A stretch of 64,000 bases of DNA from Gliomastix tumulicola (GCA_001599755.1 BCHX01000006.1:1041336-1105335); one strand, 5' to 3'; counted from the first letter of the stretch, positions 1 through 12,195 are shown. Notes: generated by a model from the sequence alone, not told the origin. Made by a program: numbers and translations.

Positions 1-116
1 TCTGATTTTCTGAGGACGGATTGGCTTACCCAGAACCACATTCCGGCGCCGAGGGCGGTGGCGGTGTATCTGTAGATGCCTCCGACGTGAGGGACGGGAG
101 GCTTAGGGGGACCCAT
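1..116 (-). CDS. Probable complex I accessory subunit (NDUFB2/AGGG-like), 5' end only
   Basis: The reverse strand opens with an ATG at 116 and encodes 29 residues (MGPPKPPVPHVGGIYRYTA..., ending GAGMWFW) before a GTAAGC donor at 29; the rest lies outside the window. Seen: a short Pro-rich start, a GGIYR motif and a hydrophobic MWFW stretch. Known: small single-span subunits of the mitochondrial NADH:ubiquinone oxidoreductase membrane arm of the NDUFB2 type carry a similar G-x-MWFW segment. The assignment rests on this short similarity only. The gene is divergent from the E2 gene at 639, with about 520 bases between the two starts. An alternative is another small inner-membrane protein. Confidence 0.45.
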   Translation of the reverse strand, partial: MGPPKPPVPHVGGIYRYTATALGAGMWFWVSQSVLRKS

Positions 117-638
117 TGCGGTCTGTCCTCTGTCAGCTACCGTCCAGACAGCGAAGAAAGAGGGGTATCGAGTGTAAGTTCGGTTGGTTCGTACAGTTTG
201 CTGCGTGATTGACGACTTGCAGATGCCGTGCGCGGGTGCAATTGGCGTCGATTGACTTGGATTGAGGATCCAAGGGCTGTCGGTTCGACGAGAATCCGAG
301 CCGGTCGTGGAAAGGCCTCGCTGACATAATCATCGAGGCAGACCCACAGCAACCATGTCCCAGAGCTTATCTCTGATAAGGCAAGCAAGCATCTCATCCA
401 ATTCCATCCCGCGTGAGACAAGCTCCAGATAACACGTCGACATCATTCAACAACAACCCAGCAAGTTGATGCTTTCGTAACCAAATTTCGTCTCGGAGCG
501 ACCGCTTCGTGTTTCTTCTACTCTTCCTGTGTTTCATATTTGTTCCTTCCCTGGGTTCTCCCTGCTCAGCACGCGCACAAGCAATACCTCTCCTCCTCCC
601 CTTGTTTAGCAGCCCCGCGTCATGATCATCGGCTAGCT
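117..638. other. Divergent intergenic region
   Basis: This 522-base stretch separates two divergent starts. I see no convincing gene; the short frames here lack coding character. The last 150 bases are CT-rich (for example ctcctcctccccttg near 590), which fits the 5' leader of the gene at 639. Confidence 0.6.
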
Positions 639-1738
639 ATGGCGACCACACCCCAAGCAGCCTCCAAGTCCCCCACCATCCGGCGCATTCGTACGTTTCC
701 CATTATTCTCTCTCTCTGTCTCTCTGATTCCCTGAGACACTTCCTTACTAACTAAATCATCAAATCAAAAAAAAAAACAGTCCGCGAAGCAGCCGAGATC
801 AGCAGCTCCCCCTCCCCGGACTACACAGCCGAGCCCCTCGAGTCGGACCTCTTCGAGTGGCACTTCACCCTCAAGGGCCCGCCCGGCAGCGCCTACGACG
901 GCGGCGTCTACCACGGCCGCATCGTCCTCCCGCCGACCTACCCGCTGCGCCCGCCCAGCTTCCGCTTCACCACGCCCAACGGGCGCTTCGAGGCCAACCG
1001 CGAGATCTGCCTGAGCATCAGCGGGCACCATGAGGAGACGTGGCAGCCCGCGTGGGGGATCCGGACCGCGGTCGTCGCGTGAGTTGTCCCCCCGTTTTAC
1101 GGGGTTTTTTTTTTTTCTCTTTTGAAGGGTGGGATGGATGGAAGGGGTGACTGACTGACTGGATTGATTGATTGGATGTATGCAGGTTGCGATCCTTCAT
1201 GACGACGAATGCGGCCGGCCAGCTCGGCGGCCTCGAGACGACAGACGCCGTGCGCCGCCGCCTCGCCGCCGAATCCCCCAACTTCAAGTGCGCCGTCTGC
1301 GGCCGCACAAACGGCGAGATCGTCAAGGAGTGCGAGGAGCGCGCCAAGGAGGCCGGGCAGCCCAGCGACGACGTCCAGGTCCCCGACGAGCTGAACATGG
1401 GCTTCCGGGACGAGATGGAGGCCGCCGCCGCCAAGAAGGAGAAGGAGGACGCAAGCAACGGCGCGGATACGACGGCTGAGCTGGCGGAGGGCTTCGTGCA
1501 GACGGCGCCTGTGCCTGCGGTGCCTGCGCCTGCGCCTGCGCCTGCGCCACAGACCGCTGTTCGGGCACGGGCTGTGCAGCCTATCAATGCGCCGGCGCCA
1601 CCTGTGCTGCAACAGCAGCAGCAGCAGCGCGTGCGACGGGCGTCGGACGACGGCATCCCCGTGTGGATGGACAGGGTGATTGTGGTACTGGTGGTGCTAC
1701 TCGCCGCCCTCGTCCTCAAGGTGCTCTTTGCTGTGTAG
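639..1738 (+). CDS. Tail-anchored ubiquitin-conjugating enzyme E2, UBE2J/Ubc6 type
   Basis: Three exons (639-690, 781-1078, 1186-1738) give 300 residues. Introns have GTACGT and GTGAGT donors, and intron 1 has a TTACTAAC branch site. Residues about 15-118 form the UBC fold: FEWHFTLKGPPGSAYDGG, then YPLRPPSFRF, then EICLSISGHHEETWQP, whose Cys is the catalytic one. The SGHHxETWQPxW context is that of UBE2J enzymes. A Cys-x-x-Cys pair follows (CAVCGRTNGE), then a Pro-Ala linker and a Gln run. The last 20 or so residues are a hydrophobic anchor (VIVVLVVLLAALVLKVLF) that would place the enzyme on the cytosolic face of the ER. By family knowledge it works in ER-associated degradation with Hrd1/Doa10-type ligases. 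Intron 2 contains a TGACTGAC/GATTGATTG simple repeat. Confidence 0.9.
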
Positions 1739-1896
1739 GAACACGTCTGTTTTGGAGCTACGGCGCATGGAGTTAGGATACATTTTCTGGCACAGCGGTT
1801 TAACATCAATTGAATGAGTTATCGTCCTGGCAGAAGTCAAGTCTCTACTGCTAGTAATATACCCAGGCAGACCTCTTGACATTCAGGTCCCTTATC

Positions 1897-4800
1897 CTAT
1901 ATCCATGGCACAGCCAGCCACCACCACTCCCCGATAGTGACGCCCTGTCCTAGGGGTGATTCTGCCAGCACGCCCGTCCGCATGCCCCAGGCGATAATCA
2001 TATGGGCTTCAAACTCCTCCAACATGGGCTTCAGCGCGTTGCACACCCCCTCGATCGTCAGCTGTCCCCGCGTTGAGTACGCGAAGCAAAACGCACCCAG
2101 CACATCCCGCCATCTTTCCAGATCCTGCGCCCCAAAGATGTCGCACCACTGCGGGATCTCACGCATCTCACCCTCGGACGGCGGGTCCGTCGCGCTCACG
2201 GCATGCAGCACGTCGATATCCTGATTGTAAAGGTACGTATCCGTGGGCGTGACCTCGAGACCGAAGTGATAGCGCGACTTGGGAAGCTTGCGGTTCTCGT
2301 AGCTGAGTGGTTCCAGTCCAAACGGGATGTAAGGCACATTGGTTGGGACCAGCTTGACCCTCTTGTGTCCCACAAGATTCAGAAGAGCCATAGTGCTGCC
2401 ATCGTCTAGCGTGTAAGACACGGTGTGTGTTTGACGGTGGCGGAATGCAGCGTCGAGCTCGTGCTTAAACTGAGCGGCCTCGTCGTACTTGGTCCGCTGG
2501 GCGTTCTTGTAGAGAGCTGTCATGAAATAGTCGGTGGCGCGCCATGGGCGTTTGTCCATCGCAGGCCGATTGCTCCTGTGTATGATGCGCTGCTCCGTAA
2601 GCTGGTTAATAGCCTGCTCCAACAGAGCGGTCGTCTTCTTCTCATCGCCATCTTCGTACAGCGTCATGAGCTGGGTCTTGATGTCCTTGGGTGTGTATTG
2701 TGCGTTATGAGTCCAGCAGAGGGCCCGGAGCCACGACTTAGCCACGTCCACCTTCGTAACGGTGTGTTTCTTTGAGGTGAGGAGGGTCGCACCCGGTTCA
2801 GAAGCAGCTGCCGCCAGTCTAGCAAACGTCGAAGTCTGATTGTGGAAGAATCTGTCCCTCCAGTCGTCGACCGTCCTTCTTACATCCATAACCTCGAACT
2901 GGCGTTCTAGCTCAGCCACCGTCGGAGGAATGGGCGCAGCTTCTTGGCCTAGGACGTCCACAGTCCAGCGGATCAGAGCGTGCCAGTCATAGCCAAGGAG
3001 GTTATCGTAGTCGATCGTGGGGACCTCGTCAGCCTCGTAGGCAGGAATGAATTTGTTCTGAAACACGCTCATATATTTGGCCATCAAAGGGCCTTGCGAT
3101 TTCCGCAGCGTGACCCAGAACTTGCGCATGCGAGCCAGTCCAATGTCCGGAAAGATGTGAAGAAGCACCGCCCAGTCGATTGCCTTGTCGGTTCCGCCGA
3201 GAAGCACCCGGACAGCAATGATGGCAGCAGTCACCTCTTCTTTGTTGTCCAGGTGAGCGTTTACATTAGACTTGTCGCCCGTGCCTGTTGTCAACTCGGT
3301 GAGACGGCGTGATGCGAGAGGTGCAGGCTTGCGCGGATCCTTGTCTTCCTTTGGATATTGCCGCTTGGCCCTCTTCACTTTAGGAGCCGGCGGCGGCGTT
3401 TTGGTAACATCAACCTCCCTTTCGCTCTCGGAGGTCTCGTCCTCACTAACAGACTCAGGGAGCTTGTCAGGGTTCTCCAGCGAGAGTTGTCCCTCTTGGG
3501 GCCAGGAGACGGCAGAGTACTTAACCAGGTCTCTAACCGGGCTGCTGGGAAAGTAGATGAACACAATCTTATTGGTGCTGGCCAAAGTGTCGCTGACGCT
3601 GGAGAAGAACGTGGCCCATGCCGTCTCCGCGCTGAAACATGCCTGGACTCGGGTGATAAAGGCGCTGTAGTGCATGCTCTCATCAGGGTAGAAGCGTCGT
3701 CGCACCCTCATCAGTTTTCGTTGCGTCTTGTCGATTTCTTGGACAAATCGAGTCCAAGCGAAAGATTGAGGAGCGGGTTTCCATCCGACGAGAGTAAAGC
3801 TTGTCATGTCATTTTCGAAGAAGCCACCAGATAGGTTTGGCCATTCGCCAGTCGCCGAAGAGGCAAGTGCTGTAGCAGGTACTATGTCAAAGCCCTCGCG
3901 TGCCACGGGCTCAGGCCAAGGCTCGCTGACGAGTTCCTCGCTTGCCCCCCGCTTCAGACCTCGCTTGGAGATCCTACGGGTGCCGGCCAGTTCATCTGCG
4001 CTGAAACCGGGAGGCTCATCCTCCATGTAGGTGTTGGGATCCAAGAATTGAAGACCAGGACCGGCCTCGAAATTCACGGCCGGCTCATCGATCGCAGGGA
4101 ATCCGACCTCTACCCATCTCAGACCTCGTCCGTCTCGCATATTGCGAGCATCGTCATCGTCTGCCGAGTCTCGGCTGTAACGGCGCTTCTTTCGTTTCCT
4201 CTGATCGCGCCTAAAGTCAAGCGCGGCGACCTGCTCCTTCTTTTGGGCAAGTCGCGCAACGTAGACGGGCGCCGTCAGGTTCTGGATGTCCACCGGCAAA
4301 GGTCGTCGGCTTCGTATAGGCTGGTCAATCGCCATGAAATGGGCGCCTTGTCGTGCCAGTTGGGCTTTGTTGGGGTAGTATAGTTTAGGATGTGCAGCTT
4401 TCATATGGGAGAGCAGATCTTCAGCCTGCGCACAGAAGGGATCGAGATACGGCCAGGATATGATTGAGCACTTGGCAAAAGCGCCAGTTTCGCTTCGAAA
4501 AGCGTGCCAGTGCTCGGAGAACACCTTCCTTTGTAGCAGACCCCGGAGACCAGATTGATAGTCTTTCGTTATTGGGGAGGGTTCGCCGGGGTAGTGATAG
4601 ATCCAGGCAGTTGTCAAGGAACGCCACAAGGGCTCTCCGCCAGGGAAGACTCCGTTGTTTTCAGCCAAGATCTGGAATGTCAACTCTTCAATTCGCTGAT
4701 TGCGTTGCGTCTTTGACGGAGGCTTCTTGGGCGAGGGTACGACGCTGCTGTCCCGGGGAGTCACAGACGTATCAGCGAGATTCTCTCTTGTTGACTCATC

Positions 4801-7636
4801 CACAGGCATTTTGTTCTCGTGAGCGGTCCTCAGCTGGGGATCGATATTTTCGTCCATCTCAGCTAGAACTGCTTCGGTTAGGGGAGGCTGGGGAAGTGGC
4901 GCCGGTTCAATATCGATTTCCATAGGTTCTGATGGCTTCAAGTCCCGGTGGAAGAATAGCGAGGGTTGCATGGTCTGATTCTGTGTGTCATCGAGAAGCA
5001 GGCCAACAGTGGTATTTGGCGCTGAGAAGACAGTCTCCCCTTCACCATATGGACCTTTAGATTGGGCCGGTCGAGAAACCCTAGGGGAGTGCTTGTCATC
5101 CACCGGCTCTTCCTTCATCTGCGCTTTTCGTGCAGCAGCAGCTCGAGCAGCCTTGGAAGCTTTTGACGGTCTGCGTTTCTCTTTCACGCTGTCCTGTTGC
5201 TCTGCTGCTTCATCATCTGTCCCCAAGCCGGCAGTTACTGTCGTAGTAGCCAGCTCACGGACCATCTTCTTCGGCTTCCTTGCCTCCGTCGGGTCGTAAT
5301 TCGGATTGCACGTAGTCCTTGCCTTGCTCTGGTGGTATTTAAGGCCGAGGTCGTTCTTCCAAGCTCCACCACACTTCTCACACTTCCAAGGCTTGATATT
5401 CGATCCAGATGAAGCCCGTCCACGACCTCCTTTGCCTCGGGCTCGGCCACGGCCGCGGCTGCGCCCACCGCCTCTGCCCCTGCCTCTGCCTCGACCGCTT
5501 ACAGAGGCTTCGACATCATCAGGGGCTTCCGTTGGCAACTCTCCCTCTTTAGCTACATCAGATTCCCGATGTCCGTTCTCATCAGTGTCGGCGCTGACCA
5601 CGGCTGGGGCCTTCTCCTGTGAATCGTCATTTCGAGACGACTCTCCTTCCCTGTCCACTTCTTCCGACTCCGAATCTCTTGTGACCGCAACCACAATGGA
5701 GTCGTGGATCTCCTCATCAGAAGAACGGCTTCTGCTGGGCGGGGCAGATTTCTGAGCCTCGTTCTGTGCTTCTGCTTGTGCCTCTCCTTCTTCCTCCTTG
5801 TCTCTGGCTGACTCCAAAGAAGTAGGGGCCAGGCCCGAGTCTTGAGCATCATCTCTTGCCTCAGCAGGGGCATCGAGTCGAGTCTCGCCGTTGGTCTCGG
5901 CGACTGAATTTTTCGGGTCGGCCTGGCCTTCGTCCTTCTGGAGCCTCACCAACCCCTGTTTCCTAGCTCGGTCGGGCCACTTCCATGTTGTAAGCCTGCA
6001 TAGACGCTCCAGAGAGTAAACACTTTTCTGGCCTTTCGATTTAGGCACCGGAGGAAAGCCGTAAGCAGTCGTCGAGGGAACAGATGATTCCCCCTCCGTT
6101 TCTTGCGGCTTCGCTAGGTACCGGTATGAAGCAACTTTTCCGTTCCGCGTATGTTCGTACATGAGCTTCCAATGTTGTAGATGACGAGGCTGAGTGATGG
6201 CATTGGCGAGCAGCGAGGTTAAGGCAGAGATGTATCGTGTGAATGCCGGTCCAGCAGTGAGTGAGTAGATGTCAGGATTCGTGAGTCCGATTTGACCGAA
6301 GGATCGGACCGCGTCCACAATGTAGTGTGCCAGTGGCTCGTCAGTCGTCCACGAGCGACACGATTTCAAGACCGCCGGGCTTGCCAGGAGGTACTGACTG
6401 TCTCCCTCCGGCGCATTCAACTTTCTCGTGAGTGCGCTGCCGCGTTTGCCAGTAGCCAAGTAAATAGCCCAATCCTGGCTGTTCATGTCTCTGGCGTACT
6501 TGATACAGTCTTTGTAGACTTTGGAGTCCTTGTAATCAAGTCGTGCAGCAACATACAGCACGATGCCCCTCGCATTCAAGAAGCGGCAGGTCATAGCCAT
6601 CACCTTCATTCGAGGGCGCGAACCAAGAATCCCTAGCTTGGCCTTGAGGTCAGCAACCCTCATGACACCCCATTGCTTCACTAGTGCCATGATAGTGGTT
6701 GCAAATGCCCTATAATCGAGAGTTTCCTCGGTCCAGCGGTTGTGCCACGGGACGGGGTCAAGATTCGAAGTGAGGTTCTCCCGCGAGAGTGTGATATCCT
6801 TGGTGGGCCCTTCTTCGAGTTTGTTCTCGATCTCCTGGATAATCTTGGGTGCAAACTTGCGCAGCCACAGCTTGCTGGTTTTGGTCCCCCTGACGAGAGT
6901 CGTGCGCTTGACAATGTAGCCTTTCTTAACCAGGGAGTCGGTTCGTTTCGGGACGGACCGTTTGTCTTGCCCAGCCAGTCGCCCGAGGTCACCCTGGAGG
7001 ATGCCATCCGTTGTCCTGCTTGCAATACCCAGCAGAAGCTCCCATTCTGAGCGCGGAACACGTCTAAGATCGAACCCATGGCCGGTGATAGACTCCCACA
7101 TAATTTCCTCGGATGTGTACAGCCTAACCTCCTCCTCTTTTTTGTTCGCCGCTGCCTCAGCGTCGGGCTGGGCGTCTGGCTTGTCCTGGGCATCTTGTTG
7201 GCGGTGACCACTCAAACTCAGAATCTCATCCAGGCTGAGATGGTTGAATTTCCTGTCCTCTCCAACTGAGACATGTTCGCTCTCAGCCAGCCATTTCCAA
7301 ACGGAAGCAATTGCGCGACGATTTGATTCATCGATCTCAAAAGGTTTCTTGTCCTCCTCATTTGAGTCCGAGGGCTCTTCTTCACAAAATAAGGACTGGT
7401 TGATGTGTTTGACCAGGTCCAGCGCCGCACAGCCTGATTATAATTCTGTGTTAGCCTCGCAGTCCACTTCAAAATGTCTGATAAGCCAGCCAATCTGAAG
7501 GCTGAATGTGCGACTAGCTCGTCGCTGATGAAAACGACAAAAATGAGCAATAACGTGGGGGCGTCTCACCTCGCTCGCCCGCGCAGGCGATCACGACAAT
7601 TAGGCTCGATATCAGCCCCTCGAGATCGCGTGCCAT
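1897..7636 (-). CDS. TFC3: Transcription factor TFIIIC largest subunit, B-block binding (Tfc3)
   Basis: Two exons (7570-7636 and 1897-7433) join to 1867 residues. The 136-base intron has a GTGAGA donor and a GCTAAC branch site. The short first exon encodes MARDLEGLISSLIVVIACAGERG, the usual hydrophobic start of fungal Tfc3. Around residues 140-190 lies the B-block-binding winged helix (DGILQGDLGRLAG...RTDSLVKKGYIV). A middle insertion near residues 655-690 is a run of GRGRGRG/RGR repeats, likely DNA or RNA binding. It is followed by a C2H2-like finger (CEKCGGAWKNDLGLKYHQ) near 700-715. The rest is a long helical scaffold ending WWLAVPWI. In the nucleus it recognises the B box of tRNA promoters and recruits TFIIIB and Pol III. 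It is convergent with the E2 gene, 158 bases apart. Confidence 0.9.
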
Positions 7637-7973
7637 GATTTGCGCCGTGATGGTCGTCTCATGATAGGTAGCAGCTGGGCTAGAGAAGCGCGCAAAAATT
7701 GAACTCGACGCGGGTTCGAATGGTGGACCTTGCGCAGAGACAGATGCAGATGCAGGATGCGTGGTCGAAAATTGGGAATGGGAAGCGGGGATCGCGAGAA
7801 ACGTCACACAGTTCAAGGTGGGAGATGGAGGGGCCAGATGACTAAGCGTTTTCCCCCACCATATCCCAGCCATCCCAACAGAAGTTAGATTGTACTGACA
7901 AGGAGGACATATGCAGATAGGCATTCATGGTATCATAAGTCGCTATCGCGCTGAGAGATGGCTGAGGGGGGTT
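7637..7973. other. Promoter region of TFC3
   Basis: About 340 bases lie between the TFC3 start and the stop of the next reverse-strand gene. I see no further gene. The region must hold the TFC3 promoter and the 3' end of its neighbour. Confidence 0.6.
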
Positions 7974-8947
7974 TTACCGCCCAGCGAGCTTAGCCTGCTC
8001 ATGCTCCCGTATCTTCCTATATGCCTCCAACACGTCGTTCCTCTCCGCCTGCAGCTCCTCCCGCCGCCTCAAGCTCCCGGCTGCCTTGGGAACACCCTCA
8101 ACATCGGCAGTGCCGCCACCATGGACCATCTTCAGCTGGCGCGACTTGCTTTTGTTGAGCTCCGGAGGCGCCTGGGCCGTGTCGTGAAGTCCAACCTTTG
8201 CCTCTCCCCTCTTCTTCTTCAAGATGGCCCACGGGTCGTCGTCCACAGCTCCACGGCCCTTCTTCTTCTTCTTGCCCGTTCCTGGCTCGCTGTCCTGCCA
8301 GAACTTGGCGTTTGTGATACCCTCCCCGTCGTTCTCTAGCTCGCGCTCGGCCTCCTGCTCAAGTTCCTCTTCGCGCATCTCCTGGATCTTTCTCTCCTCG
8401 GCGTGCCATTGGTCGTAGAGCTTGTGCATCTTCTTCTCCTTGCGTGTTCTCCACACCTTGAGACCCTGTTCGTCCTTCCCGTCCTTGACTATCGTCTTCC
8501 TCGTCAGGCCCGAGACGGGGATGGCAGCATCGACTCGTGCGGCGAAGGCCCGTAGATCTTCGCCCGGCCTGATCCTCGGGGCCTCCGTCGCCGCGGTCTC
8601 TGTCTCGGTTGCCTCGGCCGCATCCTTCTTTCCCTTCTTCTTCTTTTTGTCTTTGGCGGGCACCTGGCCGTCGTCGAGTCCTGATCTCGTCTTCTTGCCG
8701 CTGGCGGCGGCCATGAGTCGTCTGAAGGCGCGGGGGGTGTCATCGTCGTTGCGCTTCTTGCCTTTTTTCCTGCGTTCTGCGGATTGACCTTCTACTCTGT
8801 TCGGTCGGACCGTGAGGGGTCGGGCGCGCTGTGACGGAGGAAGTTCATAGCTTGAGATGGACGGTTAGCTAGACAGGGGCGGTAACGGGCGTGGGAAGCA
8901 ACATACTCGCCGTCCTCTCCCCTCTTTCTCTTGTGTTTGTGAGGCAT
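7974..8947 (-). CDS. Lys-rich nuclear protein, CCDC137-like
   Basis: Exons 8907-8947 and 7974-8850 give 305 residues. The first exon encodes MPHKHKRKRGEDGD, and the intron (GTATGT donor, CTAACC branch) ends in CAAG. The protein is very basic, with KKKKKGKK and GKKKKKGRG runs and a long helix rich in E and K (residues about 160-200). Conserved-looking pieces occur in the same order as in animal CCDC137: a DDTPRAFRRLM segment, PGEDLRAFAARVD, PPELNKSKSRQLKM and a C-terminal helix RNDVLEAYRKIREHEQ. The resemblance is from memory and local, so homology is an inference. Basic composition suggests a nuclear or nucleolar location and perhaps a ribosome-assembly role. Fungal orthologues are normally left as hypothetical proteins. 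Confidence 0.65.
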
Positions 8948-9519
8948 GATGTGTAGTAGAGCGGCACTCTGGGTTTAAACTGATGACAAATATGGTCAAA
9001 ATTCTAGCAAAGCCAGTCGCTAATGCCGTCAAGGTCGCAAACGGTGGCCGTCAAAAGTTGGTTGTTGAAGTTGGGATTTTTTTATTTCAGTGTGGGGCAC
9101 GGAAAATACAATAACGGATCTGACTCGCGATTCACTCGGCGTCTCAGATCATCCCGCCTTCCATCACCTTGAGATTCCCTTCAACGGACTCGGAGAATTA
9201 TCAACTGTTCAATTGGCTAGAGTCTTGACATTGTTTATTAGATCAGCCCTCTGGCATACATTTTTGTCTCAGCCACGATGCGCCAACCATTCAAGCCTGT
9301 CTGATTGATTTCAGGTAGGAGTCCAAGACTCTTGTCGTGGACGGCTTATTCAAGACCCGCCCCGAGAGATCTGTCAGGCAGAAGGAAAGAACTTCCAGCG
9401 TGCCAGGTTTATCTCCTCCTCTCCATCTTCGTGCATCCGGCCAATTCAATGGATCGCGGCATTGACTTATAAACTGCGTCGCTCGCCATCTCGAAGCTTC
9501 ACGTCACAGAACAGAGACG
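8948..9519. other. Divergent intergenic region
   Basis: About 570 bases lie between two divergent starts. Only short non-coding-like frames occur. TTTTTTTATTT at about 9077 and scattered AT-rich pieces are seen, but no clear element. Confidence 0.55.
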
Positions 9520-10597
9520 ATGGTGACACCTGTCAAAGCCACGGCTCAGCAGCCCAGCTCTCCACAAATCAGCGGGAAGCACTCCTCAACACTGAGAAGT
9601 AGCTTTGAGATAGGCATTGGAGCATGCATCAGGGCTACACTGCAAGTATCCCGGCGGTACCGATGAGTCTGGTGCTGACCCAAACAGCGTAATCATCATC
9701 TCGACCTGGTCTGTCATCAGGATCGCCCCTTATGTCCCCCTGCTGCGGCCTCCTATCGAGCAAGACAGTGCTCCCGCTCAGGTCGTGCCCATCCCATGTC
9801 ACTCCCATAACGATTACTGGCGAAATCGGCCGCTGTTCTCGGCGCTCGAAGCAGGATGCACAAGTGTCGAGGCCGACGTCTGGCCATACCTAGATGATCT
9901 CTACGTCGGGCACAACCCGGGATCGATGCAGCCCGGCTTCACGCTTCAGAGTGCATATCTCGATCCATTGCGTCTCCTCCTCCAGGACAAAAATTGTGCA
10001 GCTGGAGCCCCGGAGTGCAGACTCGATGGCTTGTACAGCGCCGACACTTCGCAGACGACTGTGCTCCTGGTCGACGTCAAGGACGACCCGTACAAGGCCT
10101 GGTCCCTCCTGGTCAAGCAGCTCGAGCCTCTTCGACAACAGGGCTGGCTAACCACGTTCCAAGACGGGAGACTGAAGACAGCACCTATCACAGTCGTGGT
10201 CTCTGGGGCCGTCCTACATGCTAGCGGTATACTCGAGACGGCCCACACTCCGACTATGGGCATCTTCTTCGATGCACCGTTGCTCGGTCTCGAAGGGGGG
10301 CGGTATGATGCCAGCAACTCATACTGGGCGAGCTCTTCGTTGAAAAAGTCGGTCGGGCTGGACTGGACTGGAGACCTCGGGCCAGAACAGCTGAAGCAGG
10401 TGGAGCGCCAGGTCAATCTCGCCCACAATCTCGGTCTCAAGGCACGATATTGGGGCCTTCCGTCGTGGCCAGTAAAATTCAGAGACGAGGTCTGGCAGGT
10501 TCTTCTCGATGCAGGTCTCGATGTGATCAACGTCGATGATCTGAAACGGTTCGCCAAGTTCTGGGAGCGGCGTGAAGATGGGAACGTGTCTACTTAG
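9520..10597 (+). CDS. PLC-like phosphodiesterase, Aim6 family (N-terminus uncertain)
   Basis: The firm part is 9782-10597. It contains PCHSHNDYWRNRPLFSALEAG, TSVEADVWPYLDDLYVGHNP, LLVDVKDDPYKAW and a C-terminal GLKARYWGLPSWP...DAGLDVINVDDL. This is the TIM-barrel signature of PLC-like/glycerophosphodiester phosphodiesterases, with a HxHND start and Glu/Asp metal ligands. Yeast Aim6 is the named relative; its substrate is unknown. The reading frame has no ATG upstream without splicing. The only phase-consistent model I found joins 9520-9645 to 9782 (313 residues in all), using GTATCC and CTCAG but no good branch site. Relatives usually have a membrane segment before the catalytic domain; here a hydrophobic piece (9690-9750) would fall inside that intron. 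The first exon is therefore doubtful. Confidence 0.65.
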
Positions 10598-11018
10598 TGA
10601 GAGAGGAAAGTTCTATGATGACATTCAGTGATTACTCCCGCCTTCTGTCCGCCTTCAGCTGGACGTATTGGGAGCCGCTCTCCAAGGCGAGGGAACCCCG
10701 AATCTCGACCGGGAAGCCGAGCTCCTCCTCGAATGCGGGGAGAATGCGACTGGCTTTACGTACAACCTCCACATTACATACAGATGATTGTGCCGGCAAC
10801 CGATAGGAGCGATACAACAATATAATTGACCGAGGCTGCTAGCATTTCAATTCTACTTCATTCCATCTCAACTCAATTTTCATCTCCTCTAGCTCAATTC
10901 GGGTCTGCCCGCACTGCCTTTAGACCAAGTACTAACGCCTCAAACTCACAAGAACAATCCGTTCCCAGCGCCTTGACCACCATTCAACCTCGTCGCCTCC
11001 GCATACCGGACCATCACC
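10598..11018. other. Intergenic, with a possible coding remnant on the reverse strand
   Basis: The region holds the cyanase promoter. On the reverse strand 10632-10820 reads as 62 codons with protein-like composition (RILPAFEEELGFPVEIRGS then SGSQYVQLKA) but has no ATG. It could be an exon or gene remnant. GATA cores occur near 10801 and 10811. Confidence 0.35.
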
Positions 11019-11621
11019 ATGTCTTCCGAACCCAGAATCGCCACTCTCGACGTATGTCCAGCCCAGGGAAACAATGCGAGAGAATAGGATGCTTACCATT
11101 CCAGCCCACCATCGCCGAGAGGCTCCCACCGTTCTCGGCCCTCCTCTTCGACGCCAAAGCGTCCAAGGGCCTCAGCTTCGAGGAGATCGCCAGGCACCTC
11201 GACCGCAGCGAGGTCGCCGTCGCTGCTCTGTTCTACGGCCAGGCCACCGCCTCGACCGAGGATGTGGACCGTCTCTCCCAGCTGCTGGACGTGTCCAAGG
11301 AGAGCCTCGCCGCGCAGCTGACGGGCTTCCCCGACCGCGGCCGCGCAGGGCCCATGCCCCCCGTCGAGCCCCTAATCTACAGGCTGTACGAGATCGTCCA
11401 GAACTACGGGTACGCCTACAAGGCCATCCTCAACGAGAAGTTCGGCGATGGCATCATGAGCGCCATCTGCTTCTCGACAAAGGTTGAGAAGGAGGTCGAC
11501 GAGGCCGGCGCGCCTTGGGTCGTCATCACATTGAAGGGGAAGTGGTACGTCTAGATGCCCCGTCCCCCTCTATCAACTTTGTTCACTGACCCCGTTCAGG
11601 CTGCCTTTCACGAGGTTCTAA
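11019..11621 (+). CDS. cyn1: Cyanate lyase (cyanase, EC 4.2.1.104)
   Basis: Three exons (11019-11051, 11105-11544, 11600-11621) give 164 residues, a normal length for fungal cyanase. Residues about 15-90 are the helical N-terminal part (FEEIARHLDRSEVAVAALFYGQA). The C-terminal catalytic domain has PPVEPLIYRLYEIVQNYG, then YKAILNEKFGDGIMSAICF and KGKWLPFTRF at the end. The catalytic Arg, Glu and Ser of the family correspond to R in YRLYE, E in NEKFGDG and S in MSAI. The decamer converts cyanate and bicarbonate to ammonia and CO2, detoxifying cyanate and supplying nitrogen. The last exon is only 22 bases, preceded by a CACTGAC branch site; without it the conserved GKWLPF end is lost. Confidence 0.95.
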
Positions 11622-12195
11622 AGACAGGAACTCCATATCACGAGGGAGTGCCCCTTTACGGGAAAGGGGGTTCGGGGTCCCGGGAGGCCAGGAGCGGTCG
11701 CCCTCCCCAGTGGCAAGACACTCATTCCTAGTACCGCGCATGTTCCACCTGGTCCGTGAAGGAAACCAGTTCTTATGACAATGTATACCAGGTCGTCTCG
11801 GACGACAACAATATTAAGCAGTCGCAAGGACAATATTAAGCATCAACGCCTGTGCGCAGAAACACCCACGCTAGCATCCAATGTCCACCACCCGAACTCA
11901 ACGTCCTCCCTTTCTCGCCTCTTCGATCTCGTGAGCATCCGGGTCATCCTCTCTTTCGTTCTGTTTCTTTTCTTATCCTGTGCTTCAGTTCTTAGTAACC
12001 GCGCTAACGTCCTTTGAATGCCTTCATGGGGCGAGCTCGGGGTAAGGGAGCGACGGTCAACTTGGGAGGGGAGCACAATACTAAGCGACTACCCTGGCCT
12101 ATGCTGTGTCCTTCTCAGCATGAGGAATTCGGAGTTTGTTCGATATCCGTGCGGTCTTGGGGGATGGGTTGAGCGCCAAGTGCATGATTCTCAGG
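11622..12195. other. Intergenic region upstream of the repeat-peptide gene
   Basis: No gene is supported. A duplicated AATATTAAGCA...CAAGGACAATATTAAGCA element lies at about 11810-11842. The remainder is the distal promoter of the gene at 12333. Confidence 0.5.
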
